NCBI GenBank assembly: GCA_964596165.1
Contig: CAZQTW010000036.1
Location: 1 to 64,000 of the forward strand
Source of the DNA: CAYUQT01 sp964596165
GTDB lineage: Bacteria; Planctomycetota; Phycisphaerae; UBA1845; JAFGLZ01
Length of the DNA stretch: 64,000 nt
Direction of reading: 5' to 3'
Made by a program: the position numbers and the translations under genes. Each line of letters begins with the position of its first letter. Positions within the stretch are counted from its first letter, which is position 1. The notes beneath the pieces are model-generated. The model was given only the letters and a program-made list of their open reading frames with translations. It ran no database searches and was not told the DNA's origin. This document shows positions 7,928 through 15,923 of this stretch, in pieces.

Positions 7928-10900
7928 ATGATGGTCCCCAAATTGCTTGTCCCCCCGACGATCATGTGGGCTGCTGTCGTATCTGCCGCTGCGTCGGATT
8001 CGGACGACGTCATCTCAGTGGCCGGATTGTGGCGGTTCAGCCTCGATCGCAACGACGTTGGGGTGAAGGAGCGATGGTTCGATCGCAAACTGACCGAGTC
8101 GGTCAAGTTGCCGGGCTCGCTCGCCGAAAACGGCATCGGCGACGACATCTCGGTGGACACGAAATGGACCGGCGGCATCGTCGACCGATCCTTCTTCACC
8201 GACAAGCGGTACGAGAAGTACCGCAAGCCGGGCAACGTCAAGGTGCCGTTCTGGCTGACACCCGTGAAGCACTACGTCGGCCCCGCCTGGTATCAGAAGG
8301 ACGTGGAAATCCCGCAGACGTGGAAAGATATGCACGTCACGTTGTCTCTTGAACGTTGCCACTGGGAAACGCGGCTGTGGGTCGACGGACGCGAGGTGGG
8401 AACATGCAATAGTCTGACGACCCCTCACGAATACGACTTGGGTCCACTCAGGAGCGGCAAGCACGTGCTGACGCTTCGCGTGGACAATACCCCCAAGATT
8501 GATGTCGGGGTCAACGCGCACAGCATATCCGACCATACCCAGACCAATTGGAACGGCATCATCGGTCGGATCGAGCTTCGAGCCGCCGATCGGGTATGGA
8601 TCCGGCACGTCTGGATTCGTCCTGATGTGGCCGGTCGAAAGGTCCTCGTTCGCCTGCGAGTCGGCAACCTCACCGGCGGCCGGACGCAAGGTACTGTTCT
8701 GCTGAATGCCCGCACCTCGAATACGGCCGCCCTGCACACCGCCGCGCCGAGATCGCAGCCGATTGGGGTCCCTGCGGGTCAATCCGATTTCGAGATCGAG
8801 TATCCCCTCGGTCCCGACGCCCTCCTGTGGGACGAATTCGCCCCGGCAGTCTACAACCTAAACGTGTCGCTGGAGGCTGCCGTCGGCGGTCAAACGCTGC
8901 GCGACGAGAAGTTCGTAACGTTCGGCCTACGCGAATTCAAACCCGCCGGCACGCGGTTCACGCTCAACGGCCGGCCCGTCTTCCTCCGCGGCACACTCGA
9001 ATGCACCATCTTTCCGCTGACCGGCTATCCGCCGACGAACGTCGACGAATGGCGCAGGATCTATCGCATCTGCCGATCGCATGGCCTCAACCACATGCGA
9101 TTCCATTCGAATTGCCCGCCTGAAGCCGCATTTGTCGCGGCCGACCTGGAAGGCTTTCTTCTCCAGGTCGAAGGCCCCCATTGGACGGCCGTCGGCGATG
9201 GCAAGCCCATCGACGCCTACGTCTATGCCGAGACCGACCGTATCCTCAAAACCTACGGTAATCATCCGTCGTTCGTCATGATGAACTACGGAAACGAACC
9301 GGCCGGCGCCAATCAGAAGCGATTCTTTGGCGACCTGATTCGGCACTGGAAGTCCACCGATGGCCGCCACGTCTACACCGGCGCGGCCGGCTGGCCCCAA
9401 ATCCCCGAAAACGACTACCACATCACGCCCGCGCCCCGGATCCATGCCTGGGGCGCCGCGCTGGCCAGCCGCATCAACGCCAAGCCCCCCGAGACGATGA
9501 CCGACTATCGCGATCACGTGGCCAAGAGCCCCGTCCCGATCGTCTCCCATGAGATCGGCCAGTGGTGCGTCTTCCCAAATTTCAAGGAGATCAGCAAGTA
9601 CACAGGCGTGACGCGGGCCTGCAATTTCGAGATCTTCCGTGACTTCCTCACCGAGAATCACATGGCCGACCAGGCCGAGGCCTTCCTGATGGCCTCCGGC
9701 AAGCTCCAGACGCTCTGCTACAAGGAGGAGATCGAGTCGGCCCTCCGCACGCCGGGCTTCGGCGGCTTCCAGCTCCTCGATCTCCATGATTTTCCAGGGC
9801 AGGGCACGGCGCTCGTCGGTGTCCTCGACGCCTTCTGGGGCGAAAAAGGCTACGTCTCGCCGGCCGAGTACCGCCGGTTTGCCGGTCCGACGGTGCCGCT
9901 GGCGCGGATGCCCAAGCGGATCCTGACGAGCGATGAAACATTCACGGCCAATGCCGAGGTCGCCCACTTCGGCCCGGCGCCGCTCAAGGACGCCCGGCTT
10001 CACTGGACGGTGACAAGCGCGGGCGGCAAGACGGTCTCCTCCGACGATTGGCCGGGTCTGACAATCCCCATCGGCAACGGCACCTGGTTGGGCAGCATTG
10101 CTGTCTCGCTCAAGGACATAACCAAAGCGCAGAAGTTGAACCTGACAATCAGCATCGACGGAACCGACGCCGCCAACGACTGGGACTTCTGGGTCTATCC
10201 GGCAAAGGTCGACCTGACGCCAGGACCCGTGCAGATTGTGAACGCGTTGGATGACAAGGCGCAGGCGACGTTGAAGGCCGGCGGCAAGGTGATGCTGATC
10301 CCCGGTCCGAAGACGGCTCGTCCCGATCGATACGGCCGCATCCCGCCCGGCTTCTCGTCCATCTTCTGGAACACGGCATGGACCGGTCGCCAGGCGCCGC
10401 ACACACTGGGAATCCTCTGCGATCCGAACCACCCAGCCTTTGCCGACTTCCCCACCGAATACCACAGTAACTGGCAGTGGTGGGAACTCGTCAGCCGCTC
10501 GCAGGCGATGATCCTCGACTCGCTGCCGCCGCAGTTCCGCCCCCTCGTCCAGGTGGTCGACGACTGGTTCACGTGTCGCCGCTTGGGGCTGGTGTTCGAG
10601 GCCAACGTGGGCGGGGGCAAGTTGTTGGTTTGCGGGATCGATCTGCAAAGCGATCTCGAGCGCCGCCCGGTCGCCCGCCAGATGCTTCACAGTCTGCTGA
10701 AGTACATGAACAGCGATGCCTTCAATCCCAAGGCCGAGCTAGGCCTCGCGGCAATCCGAGAACTGTTCGTCCCCGCACCGACGATGGCCGCATTGGACGC
10801 CAAGGTCGTCAAGGTCGACAGCGAGGCCCCCGGCTACCCCGCCGCCAATGTCATCGACGCCGATCCCAGAACATTCTGGCACACGCCGTGGGAACCGACC

Positions 10901-11215
10901 ACGCCGGACTATCCGCATGAGATCCAGATCGACCTGGGAAAGGCCGTCCAACTGAAGGGATTCCGTTACCTGCCGCGCCAGGATATGCCCAATGGGCGCG
11001 TGTCGGAGTACGCTTTCTATGTGAGCCAGGGTGGTAAGGCTTGGGGTGAGCCGGTCGCCCGCGGCAAGTTTCCACGCAACCCGGACGAGAAACTGGTTAT
11101 GTTTGACAGGCCCTGCCAAGGTCGATTCGTTCGCTTCGTGGCCCTGGCGGGCTTCAGCCGGGAGAAGTTCGTGTCGATGGCGGAACTGGACGTCATCCTC
11201 ACCGACAACCCATAG
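7928..11215 (+). CDS. Secreted glycoside hydrolase family 2 enzyme with C-terminal F5/8-type C domain
   Basis: A 1095-residue exported beta-glycosidase (beta-galactosidase/glucuronidase/mannosidase group). A signal peptide covers about residues 1-22. The GH2 sugar-binding beta-sandwich follows (about 30-220: AWYQKDVEIP, LERCHWETRLWVDG), then the immunoglobulin-like domain (about 225-335), then the TIM barrel from FTLNGRPVFLRG. The acid/base Glu is E457 in NYGNEP and the likely nucleophile is E542 in SHEIGQ. A discoidin-like carbohydrate-binding module lies at about residues 955-1090 (VIDADPRTFWHTPW, IQIDLGKAVQLKG). It probably acts after the upstream sulfatase and rhamnosidase. Sugar specificity cannot be decided from sequence. 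Confidence 0.9.
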   Translation: MMVPKLLVPPTIMWAAVVSAAASDSDDVISVAGLWRFSLDRNDVGVKERWFDRKLTESVKLPGSLAENGIGDDISVDTKWTGGIVDRSFFTDKRYEKYRKPGNVKVPFWLTPVKHYVGPAWYQKDVEIPQTWKDMHVTLSLERCHWETRLWVDGREVGTCNSLTTPHEYDLGPLRSGKHVLTLRVDNTPKIDVGVNAHSISDHTQTNWNGIIGRIELRAADRVWIRHVWIRPDVAGRKVLVRLRVGNLTGGRTQGTVLLNARTSNTAALHTAAPRSQPIGVPAGQSDFEIEYPLGPDALLWDEFAPAVYNLNVSLEAAVGGQTLRDEKFVTFGLREFKPAGTRFTLNGRPVFLRGTLECTIFPLTGYPPTNVDEWRRIYRICRSHGLNHMRFHSNCPPEAAFVAADLEGFLLQVEGPHWTAVGDGKPIDAYVYAETDRILKTYGNHPSFVMMNYGNEPAGANQKRFFGDLIRHWKSTDGRHVYTGAAGWPQIPENDYHITPAPRIHAWGAALASRINAKPPETMTDYRDHVAKSPVPIVSHEIGQWCVFPNFKEISKYTGVTRACNFEIFRDFLTENHMADQAEAFLMASGKLQTLCYKEEIESALRTPGFGGFQLLDLHDFPGQGTALVGVLDAFWGEKGYVSPAEYRRFAGPTVPLARMPKRILTSDETFTANAEVAHFGPAPLKDARLHWTVTSAGGKTVSSDDWPGLTIPIGNGTWLGSIAVSLKDITKAQKLNLTISIDGTDAANDWDFWVYPAKVDLTPGPVQIVNALDDKAQATLKAGGKVMLIPGPKTARPDRYGRIPPGFSSIFWNTAWTGRQAPHTLGILCDPNHPAFADFPTEYHSNWQWWELVSRSQAMILDSLPPQFRPLVQVVDDWFTCRRLGLVFEANVGGGKLLVCGIDLQSDLERRPVARQMLHSLLKYMNSDAFNPKAELGLAAIRELFVPAPTMAALDAKVVKVDSEAPGYPAANVIDADPRTFWHTPWEPTTPDYPHEIQIDLGKAVQLKGFRYLPRQDMPNGRVSEYAFYVSQGGKAWGEPVARGKFPRNPDEKLVMFDRPCQGRFVRFVALAGFSREKFVSMAELDVILTDNP

Positions 11216-11231
11216 GGACACGTCAGCCTGT

Positions 11232-11269
11232 GGCCGGCGGTTTCTGTGACGGCTGGCGACCCGCCGGCC
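11232..11269 (+). terminator. Weak hairpin after the GH2 gene
   Basis: GGCCGGCGG (11232-11240) is the exact reverse complement of CCGCCGGCC (11261-11269), with a 20-base loop. It lies 16 bases after the GH2 stop. No T-tract follows, so intrinsic termination is doubtful. Confidence 0.3.
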
Positions 11270-11492
11270 GAACCAACCCATCGTTGCGACCGCCTCGCGC
11301 AATTACCCGGACAGGCTCCGGAACGTATCCGCATGCGATTGCGATCGGCTCCCCGGAACCGCCTTTGCTTCCGAGTCCGTGATCGCCTATCATGATTCGG
11401 CCGCGATTCAGCCGGATTCAAGGATCCTTCCCCGTGATCCTTCGGCCTCGGCGCGGGACCGAGGGCCGGTCCATCGGAAAGCGAGGCGCACA

Positions 11493-11864
11493 ATGGAAGC
11501 ACAGTCGGGACTCCTCATCCACACGATTCGTGATGTGACGGTCGTCAACTTTGAAGACTCCTCCATACTCGACACCGCGCAGATTCAGAAGATCGGCGAG
11601 GAGCTGTACCGACTGGTGGAGGTCAAGTACTGTAAACGGATGGTCCTCGATTTCACCAAAGTGCAATTCCTGTCCTCCTCGGCCCTGAGCGTCCTGCTCA
11701 ACCTGCGAAACAAGTCCGAGGCCATCAAGGGTTCACTGGTGATCTGCGGAATGCGCAAAGACCTGATGAAGGTCTTCGAGATCACCAAGCTGAACAGACT
11801 GTTCAAATTCTGCGCAAACGAAGACGAGGCCTTGCATACCTTCGGCATCACGTCGGCCGGCTGA
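11493..11864 (+). CDS. STAS domain protein (anti-sigma factor antagonist-like)
   Basis: A 123-residue cytoplasmic STAS-domain protein related to SpoIIAA/RsbV-type antagonists. These bind an anti-sigma kinase and release a sigma factor when unphosphorylated. The core fits the fold: LDFTKVQFLSSSALSVLLNL carries the conserved loop with the phosphorylatable Ser, followed by LVICGMRKDLMKVFEIT and LFKFCANEDEAL. The start at 11493 has GCGAGG about six bases upstream. No RsbW-type kinase or PP2C phosphatase is adjacent, so its partner is elsewhere or it works differently. It stands alone, 277 bases from the GH2 gene. Family assignment is secure; the pathway is inference. Confidence 0.85.
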   Translation: MEAQSGLLIHTIRDVTVVNFEDSSILDTAQIQKIGEELYRLVEVKYCKRMVLDFTKVQFLSSSALSVLLNLRNKSEAIKGSLVICGMRKDLMKVFEITKLNRLFKFCANEDEALHTFGITSAG

Positions 11865-12277
11865 GCCTGATGGGTCGACCGTGCCCCGGAGAGTCGCGCC
11901 TCGCGGCATGCCTCCACGGCGGGTGTCGGACGTGGCCGAAGGGACGGCGGAATGGGCATGCGGATCTCCCGGCGACCGGTCAGACATCGGTCAAACAGCC
12001 CCAAATCGACCTGCGGCCGGCGGCGATCGTTCGGTTGCGCCTCGTCGACGGGCACCACGTGGCCGAAGCGGCCGCCGACCTCGGCCTCTCCCAGCGGGCG
12101 GTCGAGAACCGACGAACCAGACGCTCATGCCGTAACGGTCCAAGTGCCGATAAAATCAGCGGATGCGGTCCTGGAACGCGGCCTGTCCACGCACAGCCCT
12201 TGAATCGCTCCAGGCAAAGTAGCTACAATAGGTTATGAGCGGGGGTGCAATCGTAAGCTCCGGCATGGAGGCTAGCT
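11865..12277. other. 413-base gap before the small membrane protein
   Basis: No intact gene is seen. It holds a short sigma-region-4-like coding remnant (separate entry) and, near its 3' end, an A+T-richer stretch with TACAAT at 12224-12229 that could be a -10 element for the next gene. No convincing -35 is paired with it. Confidence 0.4.
11990..12120 (+). pseudogene. Possible remnant of a sigma-70 region 4 / HTH coding segment
   Basis: One frame reads IVRLRLVDGHHVAEAAADLG then LSQRAVENRR. This matches the look of the region 4 helix-turn-helix of planctomycete ECF sigma factors (a run of RLR, a helix with VAEAA, a turn at LGLS, a recognition helix with V-x-x-R). It runs into unrelated residues on both sides, and there is no region 2 upstream. 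I read it as a decayed fragment, not a functional gene. The match is from pattern memory and was not tested against a profile. Confidence 0.35.
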
Positions 12278-12757
12278 ATGGTTGCGCGGAAGCATCAGGG
12301 AACCATCGCGACGGAGTGCGCGACGGACTGTCCCTTTCGGGCGCGTAGTCAGACAACCGCGCATTGGATCATTGCGATTCTCTTGACGGTTGTTGCCACG
12401 TGCCTGGTGATCCGGATGGTGGACGGGACGAGTTGGCTGCCCGAAGCGAAGGCACAGACCGCCCGTCTTGGCGCCCACGGAATCTTTGCCTTCACCGGTC
12501 AACTGGGGGCGAGGACCTATGGGCTTTTCATGGTCGACGTCGACGCCGGCAATGTCTGGTGCTATGAATACATGCCGGAAAAGAGTAAACTGCGTTTGGT
12601 CGCGGGCCGGTCATTCTTGTACGATCGATACCTTGAGGAATTCAACACGGAGTCGCCCACGCCCGCCGAAGTGGCGCAACTGGTGGACCGCATGAGGGCT
12701 CACAAGGCCCGCGAGGCAGGCGCGACAAGACCGACCAAGACCGGCCAGGCCGACTAG
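12278..12757 (+). CDS. Hypothetical small single-pass membrane protein
   Basis: A 159-residue protein I do not recognise. It has a short basic cytoplasmic N-terminus, one transmembrane helix at about residues 29-47 (WIIAILLTVVATCLVIRM), a compact domain (residues about 62-115, rich in aromatic residues: YGLFMVDVDAGNVWCYEYMP), then a charged helical tail. The start is set by GGAGG at 12267-12271, six bases before ATG. It is 37 bases from the downstream HTH/membrane protein and likely co-transcribed with it. The soluble part may be periplasmic. The ATG, ribosome site and G/C-ending codons make it a real gene. Confidence 0.75.
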   Translation: MVARKHQGTIATECATDCPFRARSQTTAHWIIAILLTVVATCLVIRMVDGTSWLPEAKAQTARLGAHGIFAFTGQLGARTYGLFMVDVDAGNVWCYEYMPEKSKLRLVAGRSFLYDRYLEEFNTESPTPAEVAQLVDRMRAHKAREAGATRPTKTGQAD

Positions 12758-12794
12758 GGCATCGAGTGGTCCGTTGGAGCAAGGGGGTAGTGTG

Positions 12795-13964
12795 ATGGCC
12801 ACCCAATTTCTCAGCATGAAAGAGGCCTGTGCCCGACTCGGAAAGACCGAGGATGAGGTCAAGGCCCTGGTTCGTGACGGCAAGCTCCGGGAGTTTCGAG
12901 ATCGCGGGCAGTTGTTCTTCAAGGCCGATGACGTCGACCGAATAGGCGGTGGCGGCACCGGCGCTCCGCTAACGCCGGCCAAGCCGGGCGATAGTGTGGC
13001 CGGTGGAAGCAAGGCGGGCGGTTCCGCATTGGGCGGCAGCACGTTCGGCGATCTTGCCCTCAGCGACAGCCCCATCGGGGCAAGCCATGCGGGTTCACCG
13101 GCTGTGCCGAAGGCCAAGTCGGCGGATTCGGCGGCGGGCGGCCTCGACTTGGGAGGCAGCAGCGTGGGACTGTCCCCGAGCGGCTCCGGCGAATTGAAAC
13201 TGGAGGCCCTCTCCGACGAGAAGGGCAAGCCGGAAAAACCGGACGTCGGCCTGAGCGGCTCCGATATGCTGACCTTGGACGAAATGGAGGACCTCGGCAA
13301 GAGCGGTTCTCGCGCGGGCAGCAAGGAAGATACCGTCATCAGCTCGGTCGGCATCAGTGTCTTCGATGATGACGAAATCCAGATCGATGTGGACCCCCTG
13401 GCCAAAACCCAGGTGTCCCCGTCGGTCGAGGATCAAATATCGTTGGAAGGTGTCGGCAGCGGCTCCGGGCTCTTGGACCTGACCCGCGAAAGTGACGACA
13501 CGAGTCTCGGAGCCGAACTCCTGGACGAAATCTATCCCGGCGAAGAGGAGTCTACCGTCCAGGAAGATATGCCCACCGAGGTGGTTCCGGGGATGGGATT
13601 GCCGGCGGGGGCGGCGCCCGGTCCGGCCTATGCCACTGCCGCCGTCGCCGCACAGCCCTGGATGATGGCTGCCGCGCCCGTCGCGCCCGATCCGACGGCG
13701 AACGGCTTCATTGGCGTGATGATCGTCGGCGTGCTGATGCTGGGGCTGACCGGTACGGTGTTGGCGGCGGCGGTTCAGGGGATCGCGCCCGCGTTCCTGT
13801 CCATGCTCTACAGCCAGTGGATCATCATGACGGCCGGCGCCGTCGGGCTGTCCGGTGTGATCCTGGCCGTGGGCTGGTTGCTCGGCAAGCAATCGCAGGG
13901 CAAGAAACCGCAACCGGCGGCGAAGGCCGCAGCGCCCACGCCGGCCGAGGGAAAAAAGGACTAA
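12795..13964 (+). CDS. Membrane-anchored helix-turn-helix (MerR/excisionase-type) protein
   Basis: A 389-residue protein with three parts. Residues 1-50 form an excisionase/MerR-like HTH: MKEACARLGKTEDEVKALV, then the wing GKLREFRDRGQLFFKADDVDRI. Residues about 51-300 are low-complexity Gly/Ser/Asp/Glu linker, probably disordered. Two transmembrane helices follow at about 306-330 (GVMIVGVLMLGLTGTVLAAA) and 338-362, ending in a Lys/Pro/Ala tail. Both ends would then be cytoplasmic. The start at 12795 follows AAGGGGG; the earlier in-frame ATG at 12774 has no ribosome site. I know similar HTH-plus-acidic-linker proteins from Planctomycetota but no characterised member. It could be a membrane-tethered DNA-binding regulator, or the HTH fold may bind protein instead. 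Confidence 0.8.
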   Translation: MATQFLSMKEACARLGKTEDEVKALVRDGKLREFRDRGQLFFKADDVDRIGGGGTGAPLTPAKPGDSVAGGSKAGGSALGGSTFGDLALSDSPIGASHAGSPAVPKAKSADSAAGGLDLGGSSVGLSPSGSGELKLEALSDEKGKPEKPDVGLSGSDMLTLDEMEDLGKSGSRAGSKEDTVISSVGISVFDDDEIQIDVDPLAKTQVSPSVEDQISLEGVGSGSGLLDLTRESDDTSLGAELLDEIYPGEEESTVQEDMPTEVVPGMGLPAGAAPGPAYATAAVAAQPWMMAAAPVAPDPTANGFIGVMIVGVLMLGLTGTVLAAAVQGIAPAFLSMLYSQWIIMTAGAVGLSGVILAVGWLLGKQSQGKKPQPAAKAAAPTPAEGKKD

Positions 13965-14128
13965 GTCGCTCGTCCACGATGCGGTTTTGCACGGTCGGCC
14001 GCATCGCACGAATAGATGTCAGATCAGGGATCGTCTCTCAAGTTCATTGGACCTGAACGAGAAAGCGACGGACGCGCGAGGAGACGGCGATCGGGTTTCT
14101 GGGAACGACCAACTTGAAGGAGTCTCTG

Positions 14129-15004
14129 ATGAGGACGCGGGCTGTCAGAATTGTCGTCGGGTTGTGTGCGCCGGTCATCTTGGCAAGCACCGGTTGCGTG
14201 TCCAAGGAGCAGTATGAGAAGCTCGATGCGGCCTATCGCAAGTGCAATGAGCACCGCGATCAGCTTCAGCAGGAATTGCAGGCGGAAAAGGATAACGTCG
14301 CCTCGTTGAACAATCAGTTGGCCGCCCTGAGGGATCAATTGGGGGGCAAGGACGGGGAGATGGCCAGACTCAGAAGCGAGAACGAGTCGTTGGCCGCCAA
14401 GCTCCGCGAGCTTGAGGCCGCCGCCAAGGGCGCGCTCGATCGGCCGATCCCCGAGCCCACCGTCATCGTTCGCAAGCTGCCGCCCGAACTGCACAAGGCG
14501 CTGCAGGACTTCGCCGCCAAGTACCCGCAAATGGTCGAATACGACGCCAAACGCGGAGCGGTCAAGTGGAAAGGTGACCTGCTCTTCGCGTTGGGCAGCG
14601 ACGTCGTGAAGGACTCGGCCAAGGCGAGCCTCAAGGCGTTCGCCGACATCGCCAAGTCGTCGGCCGCGGCGAAGTTCGACGTGATTGTCGTCGGCCATAC
14701 CGACAACGTTCGCATCGTCCGCGAGGATACCAAGAAGCAGCATCCGACGAACTGGCATCTGTCCGTTCACCGGTCGATTGCCGTGAACAACGTCCTGATC
14801 GGCGACGGCGTGCCGCCCTCCAAGACGGGCGTCATGGGATACGGCGAATACCGCCCCGTCGAACCGAACACCAGCGAGAAGGGGCGTCAGCAGAACCGCC
14901 GCGTCGAGATCTACCTGGTCAGCCGCGAGGTCTTGGGCGTCAGCAGCACCAACGGTGTCAACTGGCTGAAGGACGGGAGCCTGGCGTTCCTCCGCGTGAA
15001 GTAG
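14129..15004 (+). CDS. OmpA-family outer-membrane-associated protein with coiled coil
   Basis: A 291-residue envelope protein. It has a signal peptide with a possible lipidation Cys (ASTGC, C23; the -3 residue is Ser, so the lipobox is not ideal). A coiled coil follows at about residues 28-105 (QLQQELQAEKDNVASLNNQL). The C-terminal OmpA domain (about 150-275) has the peptidoglycan-binding signature VIVVGHTDNVRI, the N/R segment NWHLSVHRSIAVNN and the terminal NRRVEIYL. It probably links the outer membrane to peptidoglycan, as Pal does. The start is set by GAAGGAGT, seven bases before ATG 14129. It follows the HTH/membrane protein on the same strand with a 164-base gap and ends in a strong terminator. 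Confidence 0.88.
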   Translation: MRTRAVRIVVGLCAPVILASTGCVSKEQYEKLDAAYRKCNEHRDQLQQELQAEKDNVASLNNQLAALRDQLGGKDGEMARLRSENESLAAKLRELEAAAKGALDRPIPEPTVIVRKLPPELHKALQDFAAKYPQMVEYDAKRGAVKWKGDLLFALGSDVVKDSAKASLKAFADIAKSSAAAKFDVIVVGHTDNVRIVREDTKKQHPTNWHLSVHRSIAVNNVLIGDGVPPSKTGVMGYGEYRPVEPNTSEKGRQQNRRVEIYLVSREVLGVSSTNGVNWLKDGSLAFLRVK

Positions 15005-15061
15005 GAACCGTCGCGATTCGCCCTCGGTATCAGATCTGACAGTCAACGTCCGCGCGGACTC

Positions 15062-15110
15062 AACGCGCCGACGGCACGCGGGAATACACCCCACGTACCG
15101 TCGGCGCGTT
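15062..15110 (+). terminator. Rho-independent terminator after the OmpA-family gene
   Basis: A 13-base perfect stem, AACGCGCCGACGG (15062-15074) with CCGTCGGCGCGTT (15098-15110), running into TTTGTTCTT. It begins 57 bases after the OmpA-family stop. Confidence 0.8.
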
Positions 15111-15746
15111 TGTTCTTGCGCCGGATGGCGAATGGCCCGGCGATTCATCCCTACGTTGTGCATGGTACCCGGTTGTTCCGGAACCCCTAGCGACGACTGA
15201 AAACACGTCTCGCTCAACGGCGGCATCCCGCCGCCGTTCTGCGATCGTGCCTGCGGGACTCCGTGGAAATGGGGGGGACTTCGCACACCCAGCCTTGAAG
15301 CCGTCGGGCTATGCTCACGTCGTCCCCACGTGACGGACAGCCGTGGCTCATCCCCCCTCGTGCTTTCGACGTTCCGTGCCTTCGTGATTTCGTCGTTGTG
15401 CTTATGACGGCTGGAAGCTGAGAGCCGACGAGTGACACCTTCTCCCCCCCTGCCACCTGACTCTCCACCCAATCAAGAAACACGGTCCTTCCGGTGTCAC
15501 TGATCAAATGGGAACCAGCTTTTGTTGAGCGCCGATGTCCTTCTTCTATGTAGGGAAAGGCCGAACCCCAGCCCTTGCGGGTCGGCTCACGCACACGTCC
15601 CAACCGACCAGGTGAGACAATGCGACACAAAGGGAGACAGTTGAAACATCTGACATTCCCGCCACCTCGGATTTCCGATGCCCGAGTCAACCCGAGATGT
15701 GACGATGTCGAACAGAACAAGACACGCAACCGATCGAATCGGTCCA

Positions 15747-15792
15747 TGCAACACCCCCCCATTTCTGTTGCATTTTGTTGCAAAGTGTTGCA
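15747..15792. repeat. Phased TGTTGCA heptamer cluster
   Basis: Three direct copies of TGTTGCA at 15766-15772, 15776-15782 and 15786-15792 are spaced exactly 10 bases apart. One inverted copy, TGCAACA, lies at 15747-15753. The spacing is one helical turn, as in protein-binding iterons or operators. No gene start is close. Confidence 0.6.
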
Positions 15793-15923
15793 TTTTCCGA
15801 CGACTGGAATCTGAAATAGGCCATGCGACGACAGGATCAATGGAAAAACTCAAAACAAGCAATCAGATGCCGAAGCGGCCTCCCCTCTTGAGCCCGGCGG
15901 CGGGGCAAGTCGCTCCTCGGCGG

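Larger units (their letters stand above)
15005..15923. other. 919-base intergenic region between convergent genes
   Basis: I see no convincing gene. It contains the OmpA-gene terminator (15062-15110) and a cluster of phased TGTTGCA heptamers (15747-15792). Around 15358-15405 there is a stretch rich in TTCG/CGTG motifs resembling dispersed intergenic repeat debris. Open frames through the region lack ribosome sites and have poor codon use. Confidence 0.5.

Noticed and set aside
8927..10690. A 587-codon open frame antisense to the GH2 gene
   Set aside because: The GH2 gene has complete catalytic motifs in the same interval; the antisense frame has none.
12216..12228. CAAAGTAGCTACA shared with the toxin-antitoxin promoter near 30320
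   Set aside because: A 13-base match between two places in 64 kb is expected by chance; the second site lacks the tandem palindromes.
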